Below are positions 19,972 to 30,608 of a stretch of 64,000 nucleotides of DNA, in pieces. Every line of letters begins with the position of its first letter. Position 1 is the first letter of the stretch. The notes below the pieces were generated by a model. It saw only the letters and a list, made by a program, of their open reading frames with translations. It did no database searches and was not told the DNA's origin. Origin of the DNA: Symbiodinium natans (lineage: Eukaryota; Sar; Dinophyceae; Suessiales; Symbiodiniaceae); contig CAJNDS010002210.1 in the NCBI GenBank assembly GCA_905221605.1, forward strand, positions 1-64,000, read 5' to 3'. Position numbers and translations under genes: made by a program.

Positions 19972-21468
19972 CTAAGCTGTCGAGCATCGGCAATCCCACA
20001 ACATGTCGTCCGGTATGATGTCGCGCGCATTGACATCCGCGTTGCTGGCTATCAACATTTCGGCTATCTCAACGGCCTTGCGATTGGGCCGCGCGTTCAT
20101 GGTAAGAGCGTGCAGCGGACTCGACTCTCGAGCTGCAGCAGGGTTGCAGCGGCATGCGAGAAGCAGTTGAACTGTATCTGGCCCACCAAACATGGCTGCA
20201 CCGCTCAGCGCGGAATCGGACATCTCCGCTCGGCACTCCAGCAGGACTCTCACGTGTTCGGGCGAGCGGCACATGAACAGGGCGTAGAGTCCAGTTCTGG
20301 CTGTGGCGTTGATGTCTGCACGGAGTTGAACAAGAGTGGCAAGAACGGAGGGCTCCTGCTTCGATTTTGTTGCAGCCATGAGAACTGTTTGGGTGTCGTA
20401 ATATCCCAAGTCGCTTAAGCCACTCAGGGTGTGGCCGACATCTGCCCCACCTTTCGCCAGAATCCGCAACATGTTCTCGTCGCCCGACAAGGCTGCGCAC
20501 ATCACCGCAGTCATGCCTGAGTCTCGCGAGGGCACTGGGTGCACAGCATCCGCCAGGCTTTCAAAGCGAAAGTCTTGCAGAAAGTCCTCCAGGCTCCGGC
20601 TCCGCGGCTTCTGGCAAAAAAGCTTGGGGCGAAGGGCAGCGTAGAAGCGGAAGTGGTTTAGTGGACCATTTGCCTGCAAGTGCCGGATCTTGCTTTCCAC
20701 TGCCATCTCGCCAAGCCGAACCACAACCAAACGATCGGCTTCCACTGTGAAGTCCCCCTCCACGATGGTGTTGTTTTGCCACTCGAGTGGGGACATAAAC
20801 TCGGCTTCCGTGGCAGAGTAGACGACAATGATACTGGTGTCCACTTTGTTGGAAAGTAGCCTGCACCAGAGCTCAGCCCTGCACCAGCCCCTTGAAAGCC
20901 AGCTCGCATGGTTCACCGGCTGAGCAGTGTCGTTGTGTGTCAGCTCTGGCACCAGCGCAACGAAGACGTTCGAAAGCTCCACATATGCCGGGATGCTCTG
21001 AACCGCTAAGGCTGCGTCGCTCTTGGTGCTCTCCTCATTCACGCCATCCTTCCGCGCCGTAATCTGGGGGATGGCAAAATAGTCAAAAAATATGTAGCCT
21101 TCGGAAATGTGCTGGCGCATCTTGGGGGACAGGCCCTTCTCATCCGTCCAGGTTAAGAGGTCTTCGTGCACGTGCAAAGACCCGTTGATCATGTTTACCA
21201 GGGCCTCCTGAAGGACTTTCACTTGCTGCCCCTGTGTGTCTGGATGGCTGACGCTCAGCCACTGATGTGAAACAAAAATCAGGAACATCCCCGGATACCA
21301 TTCGTGCAGCAAGCCCTTCTCTTGCAGCATGTGGTGGGCTAAGGGCGGACCGGTCATCTCCAAGAAGTCTGAGACTTTGACAGCCCAAAGGGGAAAACGG
21401 CACTCGTGCACGGTCGCCTGCATGCCGCATGTCAGCTGATCCGTCGGAGTGCAGAGAGAAGCTCCCAT
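19972..21468 (-). CDS. SHQW-module and ankyrin-repeat protein
   Basis: An uninterrupted frame of 498 codons starting MGASLCTPTD. The N-terminal 60% holds a module with FVSHQWLSVSHPDTQG (about residue 65), GYIFFDYFAIPQ and SRGWCRAELWCRLL (about 195-210). From memory this combination recurs in dinoflagellate proteins fused to ankyrin repeats. Its biochemical role is not established, and the shape recalls signalling modules of the TIR/HET kind. From about residue 315 there are five or six ankyrin-like repeats (SGMTAVMCAALSGDENMLRI, TVLMAATKSK, TGLYALFMCRSPEHVRVLLE, SPLHALTMNARPN, NADVNARD). The last repeat stops early (MLWDCRCSTA), so the true C-terminus may lie in another exon or be truncated. 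Confidence 0.8.
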   Translation of the reverse strand: MGASLCTPTDQLTCGMQATVHECRFPLWAVKVSDFLEMTGPPLAHHMLQEKGLLHEWYPGMFLIFVSHQWLSVSHPDTQGQQVKVLQEALVNMINGSLHVHEDLLTWTDEKGLSPKMRQHISEGYIFFDYFAIPQITARKDGVNEESTKSDAALAVQSIPAYVELSNVFVALVPELTHNDTAQPVNHASWLSRGWCRAELWCRLLSNKVDTSIIVVYSATEAEFMSPLEWQNNTIVEGDFTVEADRLVVVRLGEMAVESKIRHLQANGPLNHFRFYAALRPKLFCQKPRSRSLEDFLQDFRFESLADAVHPVPSRDSGMTAVMCAALSGDENMLRILAKGGADVGHTLSGLSDLGYYDTQTVLMAATKSKQEPSVLATLVQLRADINATARTGLYALFMCRSPEHVRVLLECRAEMSDSALSGAAMFGGPDTVQLLLACRCNPAAARESSPLHALTMNARPNRKAVEIAEMLIASNADVNARDIIPDDMLWDCRCSTA

Positions 21469-21781
21469 TGCGTGTTGCTGGCCGAATTACAGCGTTCGCA
21501 AACTTAGAGAATCTTGCTGTGACAAACACTGGCTATCAGCACCGGGAGTGCATGCCTGAACTGAGGGACTTAAGGCTTTGGAGCTTGAGGGTGAATATAG
21601 AGAGTTTCGCGACTGAGCCAGGAGATCACAAGGTACCTTGCACCAAAAAGGTTTCAGGCAGGGTTTCTGGTCTGCATGTTAAGTTCAATGGATTGCAGAC
21701 TCCCGGGCTACTGCTCCGCTTTGAGTCTGCATGTCCTGGATATGGCAAACTGCTCGCACTGATGACAACCAAAGAAACACT

Positions 21782-21836
21782 ACCAAACCCTAAACCCCAA
21801 ACCCTAAACCCTAAACCCCTAACCCTAAACCCTAAA
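21782..21836 (+). repeat. interstitial telomere-type array, CCCTAAA
   Basis: About eight units, some with one base added or changed (CCCCAAA, CCCCTAA). It lies in the intergenic gap between the ankyrin gene and the membrane-protein gene. Confidence 0.95.
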
Positions 21837-22396
21837 AGCCCAACAGCTTGACTCATGGAGCTGCGGATGGGCTCTTGGGGACGCAAGCTTCGGGAGAGGA
21901 TGCAGGACTTGCAGCATTCGAGTGTTAGGTCCAAGCAGCGGCCTTCAGGTAAGGTGCTGGAAAATGCCAAGGTTGGGCTTTCAAAGCTACGTGCTGCATT
22001 CATGGCTGAGAGCGCCCTCAACACAAACTTGGGGCTTCGATAGGACCTCAATGCCCAGAACCTGGTTCAAACCCCCTGGCGCCGACGTTCTTCGACAGCA
22101 TGCACTTGCGTGCAGCACTTGCTTAACAGCTGACATGCAGGATAAGGCAGATCCGTAAGCATCCACCGGCGATGGGGCGGCGCTCGCAATATCTCGCAAC
22201 TCATGCAACTCTGAAGCTGCACAGTGTGAGAAGGGGACACGAGGTCGTACAGAATGGTACACCCACATCCGCATACTGTGTCCTGGTCGATCTGGAAGGC
22301 GTGTTATCTCAGGTTGGTTCAGATGCAGTCTCGGCAGCTGTCATTGTCGCACACGGCCGTGCGGGAGAAGAGCTGGAGTCCGGGTGCGTGGATTTG

Positions 22397-23945
22397 TCAG
22401 CTGCGGTCTGAAGAAGACTCGCCGCTACTGCATAGCTCAATGTTGGCTTCCAGCTGGTGCTTGAAAGCACTAAGGATACTCAGCAAGGATGCATAGCCTT
22501 CGATGACAGTAAGTTGAAGGTCTGCAGCTACTCTCAGGCTCTTTCTCAAGGATTCCAATATTGAGATGAGAGCTACCACCTGTGCCACTTGGGCATTGCC
22601 AAGTATTGCCTGGCGCCCCACGATCATCATCAACGCAAACTTCGCAACAAGGCTCATCTCGCTGGCTGTTAATGCAGAAATCACTTGAGTGAACTTGAAA
22701 TGGTTGCCTCGCCTGCGATACACCTCTGCGGCTTCCCCGTAAATCTTCGGTCCCAGATTCGGGTCGCATCTTTGACCAGTGGTTGGAATCTTCTCAATTT
22801 GGAGGCAAGCTATCGAGGTAGCTGTGTGCCTCCAGTCACGCTTGCGAATTGCAAGGTCTAGAAGATTTGGGCGCCGCATCACAATGTTCACAACAGTTGA
22901 TGCATACAAAATGGCAAAAGTAGACAGGCAGATAACCATGGTCTGGGGGTCGTTGCAAGTCTGCTTTATAGTAACCGCCAACAAAGCAAGAGAGCTCGCG
23001 CAAAGCTGAATGAGTTCGAAAAGGGCTGTCCAGCATTTGACTGTGTTGGGAACATCGACATTCAGAATGGTAGCGCAGCGGCCGATGGGCCACGTTGGCT
23101 GCTCCGCTTCTTCCACTGAAAGAAAGACATGTTGCAGGCGCTGTCTCAGCTCCTGCCGAATACCAGATCCTGGTACAACTGTCCAGTACATGAAGTTAGC
23201 CCTGTCGTCAGCCATGTATATGAGCATGTATACCAGTGCCCACACCTGGACTGACCATGTCGTATCCTGACTCCCGGCTGCATCATTGAGGCCAGAGATA
23301 AAGAGCGAGAGCACTTCCGCTGCAGCTGCTGGGCACAGGCCTCGGAAGGCCTTCAAGCAAGCAGCTCTGACGGAGTTGCTGCGGTTCTTGGACCAGAGAA
23401 AGCTCCAAAGACGACCCACGCTACACCTGTCGGGGCTTGGGCCGAACAGGAATTAACAGCAAAGAGCAAGCAAGAGCAGGATACAGCTTGTCGCTTAGGA
23501 GCGAAAAATCTCTCAAGATGCTGAGGCACGCAATGGAAGCATCGTCCGGTGATGGAAAGCTATCTCCCAACCACTCGGCGTTGGAGCTGAGAAAGGGAAC
23601 ATCCACGGTGGGACCCTCTTCTGCTAACCAAGGTCTGTTCGTATAGAGCGACCACCAATCCATGGCCATATGCCTTTCTGTCAGCAATCCCCCCTCCACA
23701 AATGTCTTGATGTCGTCCGCAGAAGCTTCTGAGCACACCTCGTCCATGACAAAGGCACTCGAAGATGCCCTTTCCAAGCCAGCAGACCTGCGGCTTGCAC
23801 CTGTGTTCCTGCAAGCCCAAGACATGAGAAAACACATCAGCGACACCAGCAGCACAGATCCGAGTTCAACCCACATCACTGACCAGTCACGTGAGATATG
23901 TGCTTCCTGCGAAGCTGCTGAAGCTTCAGTATGGTTGGCGGACAT
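22397..23945 (-). CDS. multi-pass membrane protein of unknown family (2 exons)
   Basis: Predicted 496 residues. Exon 1 (23945-23485) starts MSANHTEASAASQEAH in a good start context (GCCGCGATGTCC) and has one membrane segment (WVELGSVLLVSLMCFLMSWA). Exon 2 (23426-22397) has further hydrophobic segments (VQVWALVYMLIYMA; LFELIQLCASSLALLAVTI; MVICLSTFAILYASTVVNIV; a weaker one near SLVAKFALMMIV) and ends SSGESSSDRS. The join uses donor GTATCC and acceptor CCCGACAG in phase 2 and removes 58 nt. Both flanking frames would otherwise stop within 30 bp. It is probably in an endomembrane or the plasma membrane. I recognise no transporter signature. Confidence 0.65.
23427..23484 (-). other. 58-nt intron of the membrane-protein gene
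   Basis: Starts GTATCCTGCTCTTGC and ends AAGCCCCGACAG. Removal restores DKL-CSVGRLWSFL. It is exactly as long as the intron of the LRR gene. Confidence 0.65.
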
Positions 23946-24433
23946 CGCGGCGAAGAGCAATGAAGGACAAATGAGCTATGTAGTTAGGGGAACGGCTGGG
24001 CCAATGCTGCCAGGCGGCATGCTCTCTTCGAGAAGTCCCAAGTGCGTTGATGGGCGCATTTGTACTGATTGCACTTTATCAAGACACAAGCCTGAATGAT
24101 GTCAGCAGCACATCGGCGAATCATACTTGCAGAAGCGCACACTCTAGGCCCAATACAACTTAGGCGCTTTCAGGCCGAAAGTGACTAGTGGAGATGGACG
24201 CCTCCTGCTTCGGGGAGCTAATGAAGCAAGCTTTGCATGTGGCCGCGCGATCCAGCATTTGTTTTCCATCTCAAGCGTCCGGAGCACAAAGGCTGCTACG
24301 CCAAGCGATTGCGGATCAACCTGGAGAGGTTGCCCACCGCTGGCGCCCCACAGAAGTACACCCACGGAATCCTGAGCTGCGGGGAGAGGCAATGCCTCTC
24401 TGCCACGAACGGAATGCGGGGGTGTATGTGATT
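23946..24433. other. no gene recognised with confidence
   Basis: A plus-strand frame at 24188-24442 and an overlapping one at 24237-24431 have protein-like composition but no motif, and no splice sites support them. Confidence 0.35.
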
Positions 24434-24785
24434 TCAGGTTGATACTCTTGGTCCAGCTGTCAAGAACTCAAGACGGAGTTCCAACGTTTGCCTGCAAATG
24501 CTCTGCAGGGCACGAAAGCATTTCGAACTCAACCTGCAAGTCTTCTTGCAGGCCAACTGCCAGCTGTCCACCCCCCAGAAATCAGCCTGGCGCTGATCAG
24601 TAACATCACAAAGAACCATCAGCGCATAAGCAGGAAACTTCTGGGCTCGGTCCTTCGAATAAGCATAGAGGTCCCACCAAGGCGCGTTGATCAGGAAGAC
24701 CTGACACATTGAACAGGTCACTGCCATTCTGCCGGCATCGGTACCAAAACAGTGACTCACCTCAACCAAGGAAGGCCCTCTCATC
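24434..24785 (-). CDS. candidate two-exon gene fragment, minus strand
   Basis: I do not recognise the family. A 5' exon ending at 24761 (reading WPQQCLHSCVMRGPSLVE) has a consensus donor GTGAGTCACT. After a 60-nt intron (24701-24760, ending AATGTGTCAG) the frame continues in phase 0 as VFLINAPWWDLYAYSKDRAQ and on to a stop at 24434. The start chosen is the internal ATG, but the frame is open further upstream and more 5' exons are likely. The LINAPW word recalls CRAL-TRIO domains, but nothing around it supports that family. Confidence 0.4.
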
Positions 24786-25040
24786 ACGCACGAGTGCAAG
24801 CACTGCTGAGGCCAGACGCGCAACTTGCTTAGGCCTTCAAGTACGATCTTAGGATGCGCCTACACAAAGAGCCCGCTGCCCAGCCTCAATCAGCGTTCCA
24901 CCAACGGCTGTCATGACCTGGTTCCCCCCTTACCTTAAGAGCTTGCTAACTTGACTATGGAAATTGCATGCCACAAGACTTCAGGCGTCGTCAAGTCGTG
25001 CCCAAACGATCGGAACAGGATTCAACATGGCTGGATCAAC

Positions 25041-25159
25041 ATTGCCAGAAGCTTCGGGCCAGTAGCTTCAATGGCCCCCGGGACGATTCCCAAGCCTAAA
25101 GCACTGAAGGGTGCAACCGCTGTGCCGCAGGCAGACACGACCAGGCCAGTGGTCGTCCC
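25041..25159 (-). CDS. candidate internal exon
   Basis: After acceptor CCTGGTCAG the frame reads GTTTGLVVSACGTAVAPFSA and LGLGIVPGAIEATGPKLLA, a hydrophobic, Gly/Ala-rich run like a membrane segment of a transporter. The donor (GCAAT|GTTGATCC) is a guess. It may belong with the exons at 24.4 and 25.8 kb. Confidence 0.25.
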
Positions 25160-25746
25160 CTGACCAGGGCTCCAAGAATGCAGAAGACAGAGCTTACTCC
25201 CAGGTCTTAATACGCTGGCACATGTTAGGGTGCCAGAATCTGCTCGGGCTGCTATCGTGAGGCATACAGTGCCAAATCGCCAATGAGGACTCTTTACGGG
25301 GTTCAAACAGCTCACGCGGAACCGATCCACACGACCTGAGCGGGGTCAAGGGCGGTTGTTCATTCATCTCAAGTTGCCATTACTTGCGGGGCTCGTGTGA
25401 ATCGCATCCCCTGATCTGAATTCCTCGCCCAGACACATCGAAGACGCGCCAAGCGGAAATCGCCCACAAAGCCAGCACGCACGAGATTAGACCTGGTCCA
25501 GTGAGCTGCTGCCGGAAACAATGCTCGCAATGGCAGCACATGGTAGCTGCCACGTTTAGCCTGTGGCGTTGGACCGTCTTTCCTGCGGCCCAACATCCCC
25601 TTCCGCCCCCCGCACCTAAACAGATAGGAGACCTCTCCTGAAGATCTTCTCACCCCGGAAAACTTGACTTTGTCGAAGACTCTTCGAACCATACTCGTTC
25701 CGATTTAATCCGGAAACCTGACTGCAAGGGGGGGCGGGGAGCTCAC

Positions 25747-25839
25747 CACTACAAAAATTCGATCTGCCTCAAGGACGACAGGCCTGCCTGTGCCAAGGTC
25801 GTTGGATGACATGAAGCCACTTGCCCAATAGTTTGCGGC
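25747..25839 (-). CDS. candidate internal exon
   Basis: Bounded by acceptor CTCTGCGCCAG and donor GTGAGCTCC, exactly 31 codons in phase 0. It reads AANYWASGFMSSNDLGTGRP and VVLEADRIFVV. The composition is protein-like, but the family is not recognised. No neighbouring exon can be joined with certainty. Confidence 0.3.
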
Positions 25840-26329
25840 CTGGCGCAGAGCGCACCAGCACAAGACATGAACGACCCGACCTATCGAACAGGAACAACAG
25901 CAACTTGGCTGGAACATTTAGGCTCTGACAAAGCACATCACGGCAGCCAAGGTCTGCAACAATGACCTGGATGTCCCTCCCCCATGTCTCTCGGCTACTC
26001 GATCGTTACGACGTTGGAGCGTTAACGCAAGAGGCCATAGGACAAAGCTGGAATTGGCACTCCAGGCCGAAGACCTGCAGAATTGCGCGGACAACTCCCC
26101 TCGGTTTCGAGACCAGAAAGCGGCAAGGAATTCATCTCGGCCCTTGTGTTCAGGGCTCTTCGCACAACCAGGCCACAAACCCAACACAACACAAAACCAA
26201 AGGGCCTTTTGCAAACTGAGTTTGGGGGCTTATGCGACTTGCGGGCTTTTTGGATCTTGTTGGGTTTGGTCCGGACGTCTTGGCTTCGCTCAGGACTGCA
26301 CGGGGACCGCTGTTCTGCCTTCACTGCCA

Positions 26330-26530
26330 GGGCGTTGTCAATCCTCAGAGATGTCAGCATGAAGGGGATCCCGATGTCGGTGATGCCCAAGGGAACGAAA
26401 CCAACCGCGGAAAAAAACCCAAAATGAACCGACCTCCATCTGGCTCCGCCAATGATCATATAGATGGGGTATGTCTGATACCCCAAACAATATAGGAAGA
26501 ATAAGTACCTAAAATATAGACACCCCAAGG
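26330..26530 (-). other. protein-like segment, possible exon or dispersed repeat
   Basis: The minus strand reads SVHFGFFSAVGFVPLGITDI and GIPFMLTSLRID in one open frame that continues into unlike sequence. It could be a membrane-protein exon. It could equally be a copy of a dispersed repeat with chance openness, since GGGGTATCAGACATACCCC at its edge is near-palindromic. Confidence 0.25.
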
Positions 26531-26704
26531 GCCCACAAATTAGATCACCCCCCCGCCAGCCGTCTCAGGCAGGGACAGCCAGTAGAGGCTGCTAATGAGG
26601 AGGCCCGCGAAGGCGAACAGTGGAGGAACCTTCTTGCACTACAACATGCTGTAACCCAGCGCAATTTCGACCACAGTCACAACTAATGTTATAAGTTATC
26701 GAGG

Positions 26705-26781
26705 GTAGTAAGTAGTAGTAGGTAGTAGTATAGGTAGTGGTAGTGGTAGTGGTAGTGGTAGTGGTAGTGGTAGTGGTAGTG

Positions 26782-26854
<73 letters not shown>

Positions 26855-26855
26855 C

Positions 26856-26916
<61 letters not shown>

Positions 26917-26940
26917 CAGCAGCAGCAATAGTAGTAGTAG
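26705..26940 (+). repeat. (TAG)n/(TGGTAG)n microsatellite
   Basis: About 235 bp of TAG units with an internal TAGTGG hexamer block and terminal CAG units. It generates long poly-Tyr/Thr/Leu shadow frames on the minus strand. Confidence 0.95.
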
Positions 26941-27109
26941 CACGCGCTGGGCGCGTACGCGACGGTGTGTTGGTTGCGCAGGACAGTGACGAAAACCATG
27001 CGTTTCAGTGTTTTCAGCTTGTGGAAGGTGCTTGGCAGAGTTTCCTTTATCTTGTCTTTTTGAGCTGGAAGACACTGAGCGGATTTGAGTGCTGAGATCC
27101 AGTGGACAT

Positions 27110-27490
27110 GGATGCTCGGCAACACGGACGTTATCATCGTGCGGACATGAATGCGCTGGAAACACGGACGTTTTCATCGTGCGGACATGAATGCTCTGGT
27201 GACACGGAAGTTATCATCGTGCGGTGGCCACTCGCACGCACGCAACGAAGCCACGAAGTGTCGTAAAAACCGGTGTTTTTGCATGGAAGTTCTCATCGTG
27301 CGGACATGGATGCTCTGGCCATGCGCACGCAGCGGTCACACGAACGTTATCATCGTGCGGCTCTGGCAACACGGACGTTATCATCGTGCGGACATGAATG
27401 CTCTGGTAACACGGACGTTATCATCGTGCGCACATGGATGCTCTGGTAACATGGACATTATCGTCGTGCGGACATGGGTGCTCTGGCCAT
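27110..27490 (+). repeat. ~40-bp minisatellite
   Basis: Repeats of ACGGACGTTATCATCGTGCG followed by GACATGAATGCTCTGGTAAC, with variants and one spacer (27225-27290). The segment GCACGCAACGAAGCCACGAAGTGTCG occurs twice (near 27235 and 27492). Short plus-strand frames here come from the repeat. Confidence 0.85.
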
Positions 27491-27640
27491 TCGCACGCAA
27501 CGAAACCACGAAGTGTCGCAAAATACCAATGTTTTAGTTTAGCATCCCCAAACCCAAACTCGCAAGGTGTACATGCGCGAAACCTAGGTGTTAACAGTAG
27601 AAAGGCTGGAAAAGTGCACCGTCGCAAACATGACCGTAGC

Positions 27641-27641
27641 T

Positions 27642-27711
<70 letters not shown>

Positions 27712-27759
27712 TGTAGTAGTAGTTGTAGTAGTAGTAGTAGCAGTAGCAGTAGTAGTAGG
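27641..27759 (+). repeat. (TAG)n microsatellite
   Basis: About 115 bp of TAG units with a few TTG and CAG interruptions. Confidence 0.95.
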
Positions 27760-27899
27760 CGCACATGCTGAGATGATGATGTGCTTTCGTGCATCACTAT
27801 GCTTGAAAGCGCTATCAGAGTGTGACTTCAGCAACAGGTGTATACAGAATTTGGGGGCGTCGATTTTGCATTTTCGCATTGCTGCGCGGCTGCTTGAAA

Positions 27900-28345
27900 A
27901 ATATCATGCAAGGCCAAAAACCCTCAACTCAGAACCCGCGGCCCCAAACCTCATCCCAAAGAATGACCAGGGAAGGGCAAAAACTCCCCAAAAATAATCA
28001 TGAACCGTCGAAGCAAGCCAATTTTCATCATAAATTATTCACGCAAGGCCCTCATAGGAAATGCCCTCCCCGTTCAACAAAACTCCGGCAAGCCCAAAAG
28101 CCCTCAATTCAGAACCCTAAACCACAAATCTCATTCCAAAAAAAAACATGCAAGTCCCAAAGCCCTCCTCAACTCAGAACCCTAAACCACAAACCCGCCC
28201 CCCACCCCACCCCGGCCCTCCCAACCGCCCCCCCAAACCCCCCCACCCCCAAACCCCAACCCCTCCAACCCCCCAACCAAGCCAAGCCAGGCCGATTTTC
28301 ATCACAATTAGTTCACGCAAGGCCCTCACAGGAAATGCAAGGCCC
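27900..28345 (+). repeat. degenerate repeats with AAGCCCTCAACTCAGAACCC words
   Basis: AGCCCTCAA(C/T)TCAGAACCC occurs three times (27917, 28104, 28160 approximately). ATTTTCATCA...TTCACGCAAGGCCCTCA(T/C)AGGAAATG occurs twice (about 28021 and 28295). A C-rich stretch lies between them. This is noncoding repeat decay. Confidence 0.7.
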
Positions 28346-28532
28346 TCGTAGGCAATGCGAGGCCGTGACAAGAGGCAGGACCGTGACAGGAGATGCGAGC
28401 TGAAGAAGTCCGAGTAGGTCAAGTCATCTTCAAATCTCCACGCAAGTTGAGTCATCTTCAAAATTTGATGGAAGTCGAATAGTTTGGAAAAACTCCAGTG
28501 TCGGAAATCTGGATATATGCCAGAAAAAAATC

Positions 28533-28533
<1 letters not shown>

Positions 28534-28574
<41 letters not shown>

Positions 28575-28578
28575 CAGC

Positions 28579-28616
<38 letters not shown>

Positions 28617-28686
28617 GAGTAGGAGTAGGAGTAGGAGTAGGAGTAGGAGTAGGAGTAAGAGCAGGAGGAGCAGGAGTAGTAGTGGT
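28534..28686 (+). repeat. (TAG)n then (GAGTAG)n microsatellite
   Basis: TAG units pass into GAGTAG hexamers and then a GAG-rich end. This is the third TAG tract within 2 kb. Confidence 0.95.
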
Positions 28687-28689
28687 ACA

Positions 28690-29990
28690 TAAGTAGCATC
28701 ATTTGTTACAGCGGCTTGAACGTCTGAGAGGTTGACCCAGATGGCAGTGGAGAAGAGCTTGTAGCTGCCCAACATGACTGGAACCTGTGTCCGTGAAAAC
28801 TTATTGCTGCCAACACACGCGCATGACTTCCCGTGATTGGAGAGTGCACTCTGTCTATGGCACATGAGTCACATGACACCTCCAAACAGATCCTGGCCCG
28901 TGTCGATGACAACAACAGCAGGCTCAGCTGAGGGCTGGGGGTGGAAAGTGATAGGCTAAGACCTCGGTGTTGCACAGAGGGTCACTGCATGTCGTTGCCA
29001 TTACTGTGGGGCAGTCCTCGACTTGGAGGTTGAGCGCTAGCAACTTCTATGTCCGCAATCAGTAATCATGCGTGCACAGCAAGCGGGGGAGGGATGTTTT
29101 ATCACTTTTCGCTGTCTTGTGCAGTCTGCTGGATCTTGGTGAGACTGAAAAACGTTGTCTAGAACCGGCCTTGCCAGCCGTAGATCGTGTCCCCCAGGTT
29201 CCTTCGACTGCCAAGCAGCGGGCTACTGCTTTCTAAGGCGGCCTGTCTGGCTCGGCAGAAGGCATGCACTTAGACTGTGTCAGACAACATGTCTGTCCAG
29301 GAACTAGTGCCCGACGTGCTCAGTGTGCAAACAGGTTTGTTAGTTCCAATCTCATAGGCCTCAGCTGTCCATTGCACAGAACTACGTGTGTCCATATGGT
29401 GCTAAAAGTGATCAACAGCATGCCCTGTACTGCAGCCATCGTCCGCATGAAAGCACGACCCTATGATTGTGACGAAAGCAACTGACGTTTGCAAATTTGC
29501 AAAGGTGCGAATAAGGTCCATGAAAGCCACAGTTTGGACGTACCACGCAAGGCCGAAGCTGCGCGATTTGTTTAAAGAGGCAACGTGTCTGCTTGCCGAC
29601 GATGGGGCATTGCTGATGAGGTCGGGGACGGGGAACTGCCGACCCCATTTTCAGAATCCGATCCATCTGCCTCCTCAGCTTATCACTTTGAGGGAAAATC
29701 ATCCGACAATCAGAGGCCCGTTCTCAATTGCAACTACTGCTCTTTGCTGGCCAAACGGATGTCTAGGACTGGTCGCCAAGCGCGTGAAACCCCACAAAAG
29801 AACAAGCCCACCACCTTTGTCAGCTTCTGCTGACACTGAAAAGGCACAGCCGCCACAAAACTGTTCGTGTCCAGGTACGAACCGATTCTACACACGGGAA
29901 AGTCATAATCATCTTAGCCATCATAAGATGCATAATTCATACTCTTTTGACACTCATACATACGCAGAAGTATAGTCACGTGAAATACGC
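28690..29990. other. no gene recognised
   Basis: Mixed sequence with short frames on both strands; the longest is 29463-29975 (+), with no motif. No convincing splice pairs found by eye. Confidence 0.4.
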
Positions 29991-30157
29991 ATAAATATAA
30001 TCACATGAAGTAGGATTGGCAGATGTACCACAACAACTCCAGATCTCGGATCTTGGAGAACTGCCTTGCTGATGTCTTGCAGCGACAACCTGTGATCGCT
30101 CCCAGGCTGATCGCATCTATATCAGAATGTGGGAAAGTCATAGTTGCAAAAACCACT

Positions 30158-30526
30158 ATTATTTCTTGCATGCTGGGGGATTTTGCCGCCCATTGCTGCA
30201 GGCGACGACAAAACATGACCGATGTCCCCAACCTTCGGAGAATCCTTGCAGCACGGTGCATCCAAGCTTCCAGGCTTTCCATCCGAGCCTCCCCCACCTC
30301 AGGCCGCGATGCACACAGCTGGCCAAAGAAACAGCTTCCACAAGTATGTGCCGTTTGTTGTGGGCCTAAACCCTGAACCCTGAACCCTAATCCCTAAACC
30401 AGGGAAGCCTAAATTTGCTACACCTACAACACGTGAAGACACCGCAAACTGCGTGCGCCAAGCAACAAGCACAGTCTTCGCGGAGGCCATCGGCGAGTAC
30501 ATCTTGATGCCCCGAAGTGGCCGCGC
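30158..30526 (-). CDS. candidate gene fragment, two phase-matched exons
   Basis: Exon A (30526-30428, 33 codons) follows acceptor ATCCTGTAAG and reads ARPLRGIKMYSPMASAKTVL then VAWRTQFAVSSRV, ending at donor GTAGGTGTAG. Exon B starts at 30297 after GCGGCCTGAG, in phase 0, and reads VGEARMESLEAWMHRAARIL then RRLGTSVMFCRRLQQWAAKS. Its end near 30158 is uncertain. The intron between them contains a telomere-type block, and another telomere-type block lies just upstream of exon A. The family is unknown; exon B looks like an amphipathic helix. Upstream, 30620-30670 (QVVSEALALAKVLPCAAEG) may be another exon. Confidence 0.4.
30366..30400 (+). repeat. telomere-type block in an inferred intron
   Basis: CCTAAACCCTGAACCCTGAA and related units, inside the intron between the two candidate exons on the minus strand. 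Confidence 0.85.
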
Positions 30527-30545
30527 CTTACAGGATAGCAATGGC

Positions 30546-30608
30546 TAGGGCTTAGGGTTTAGGGTTTAGGGTTTAGGGTTTAGGGAAAACTTAGGGTTTA
30601 GGGTTTAT
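30546..30608 (+). repeat. telomere-type block, TTTAGGG
   Basis: About eight TTTAGGG units with one GAAAAC interruption. On the minus strand it lies 20 bp upstream of the acceptor of candidate exon A. Confidence 0.95.

Noticed and set aside
24434-24785. CRAL-TRIO (Sec14-like) identity from the FLINAPW word
   Set aside because: A single short word without the rest of the domain; not enough for a family call.
26592-27177. 160-180-codon minus-strand frames rich in Tyr, Thr or Leu
   Set aside because: Read through the TAG microsatellite.
27110-27490. Regular spaced repeat that might suggest a CRISPR array
   Set aside because: Units are directly tandem with no unique spacers of constant length, there are no cas genes, and the genome is eukaryotic.
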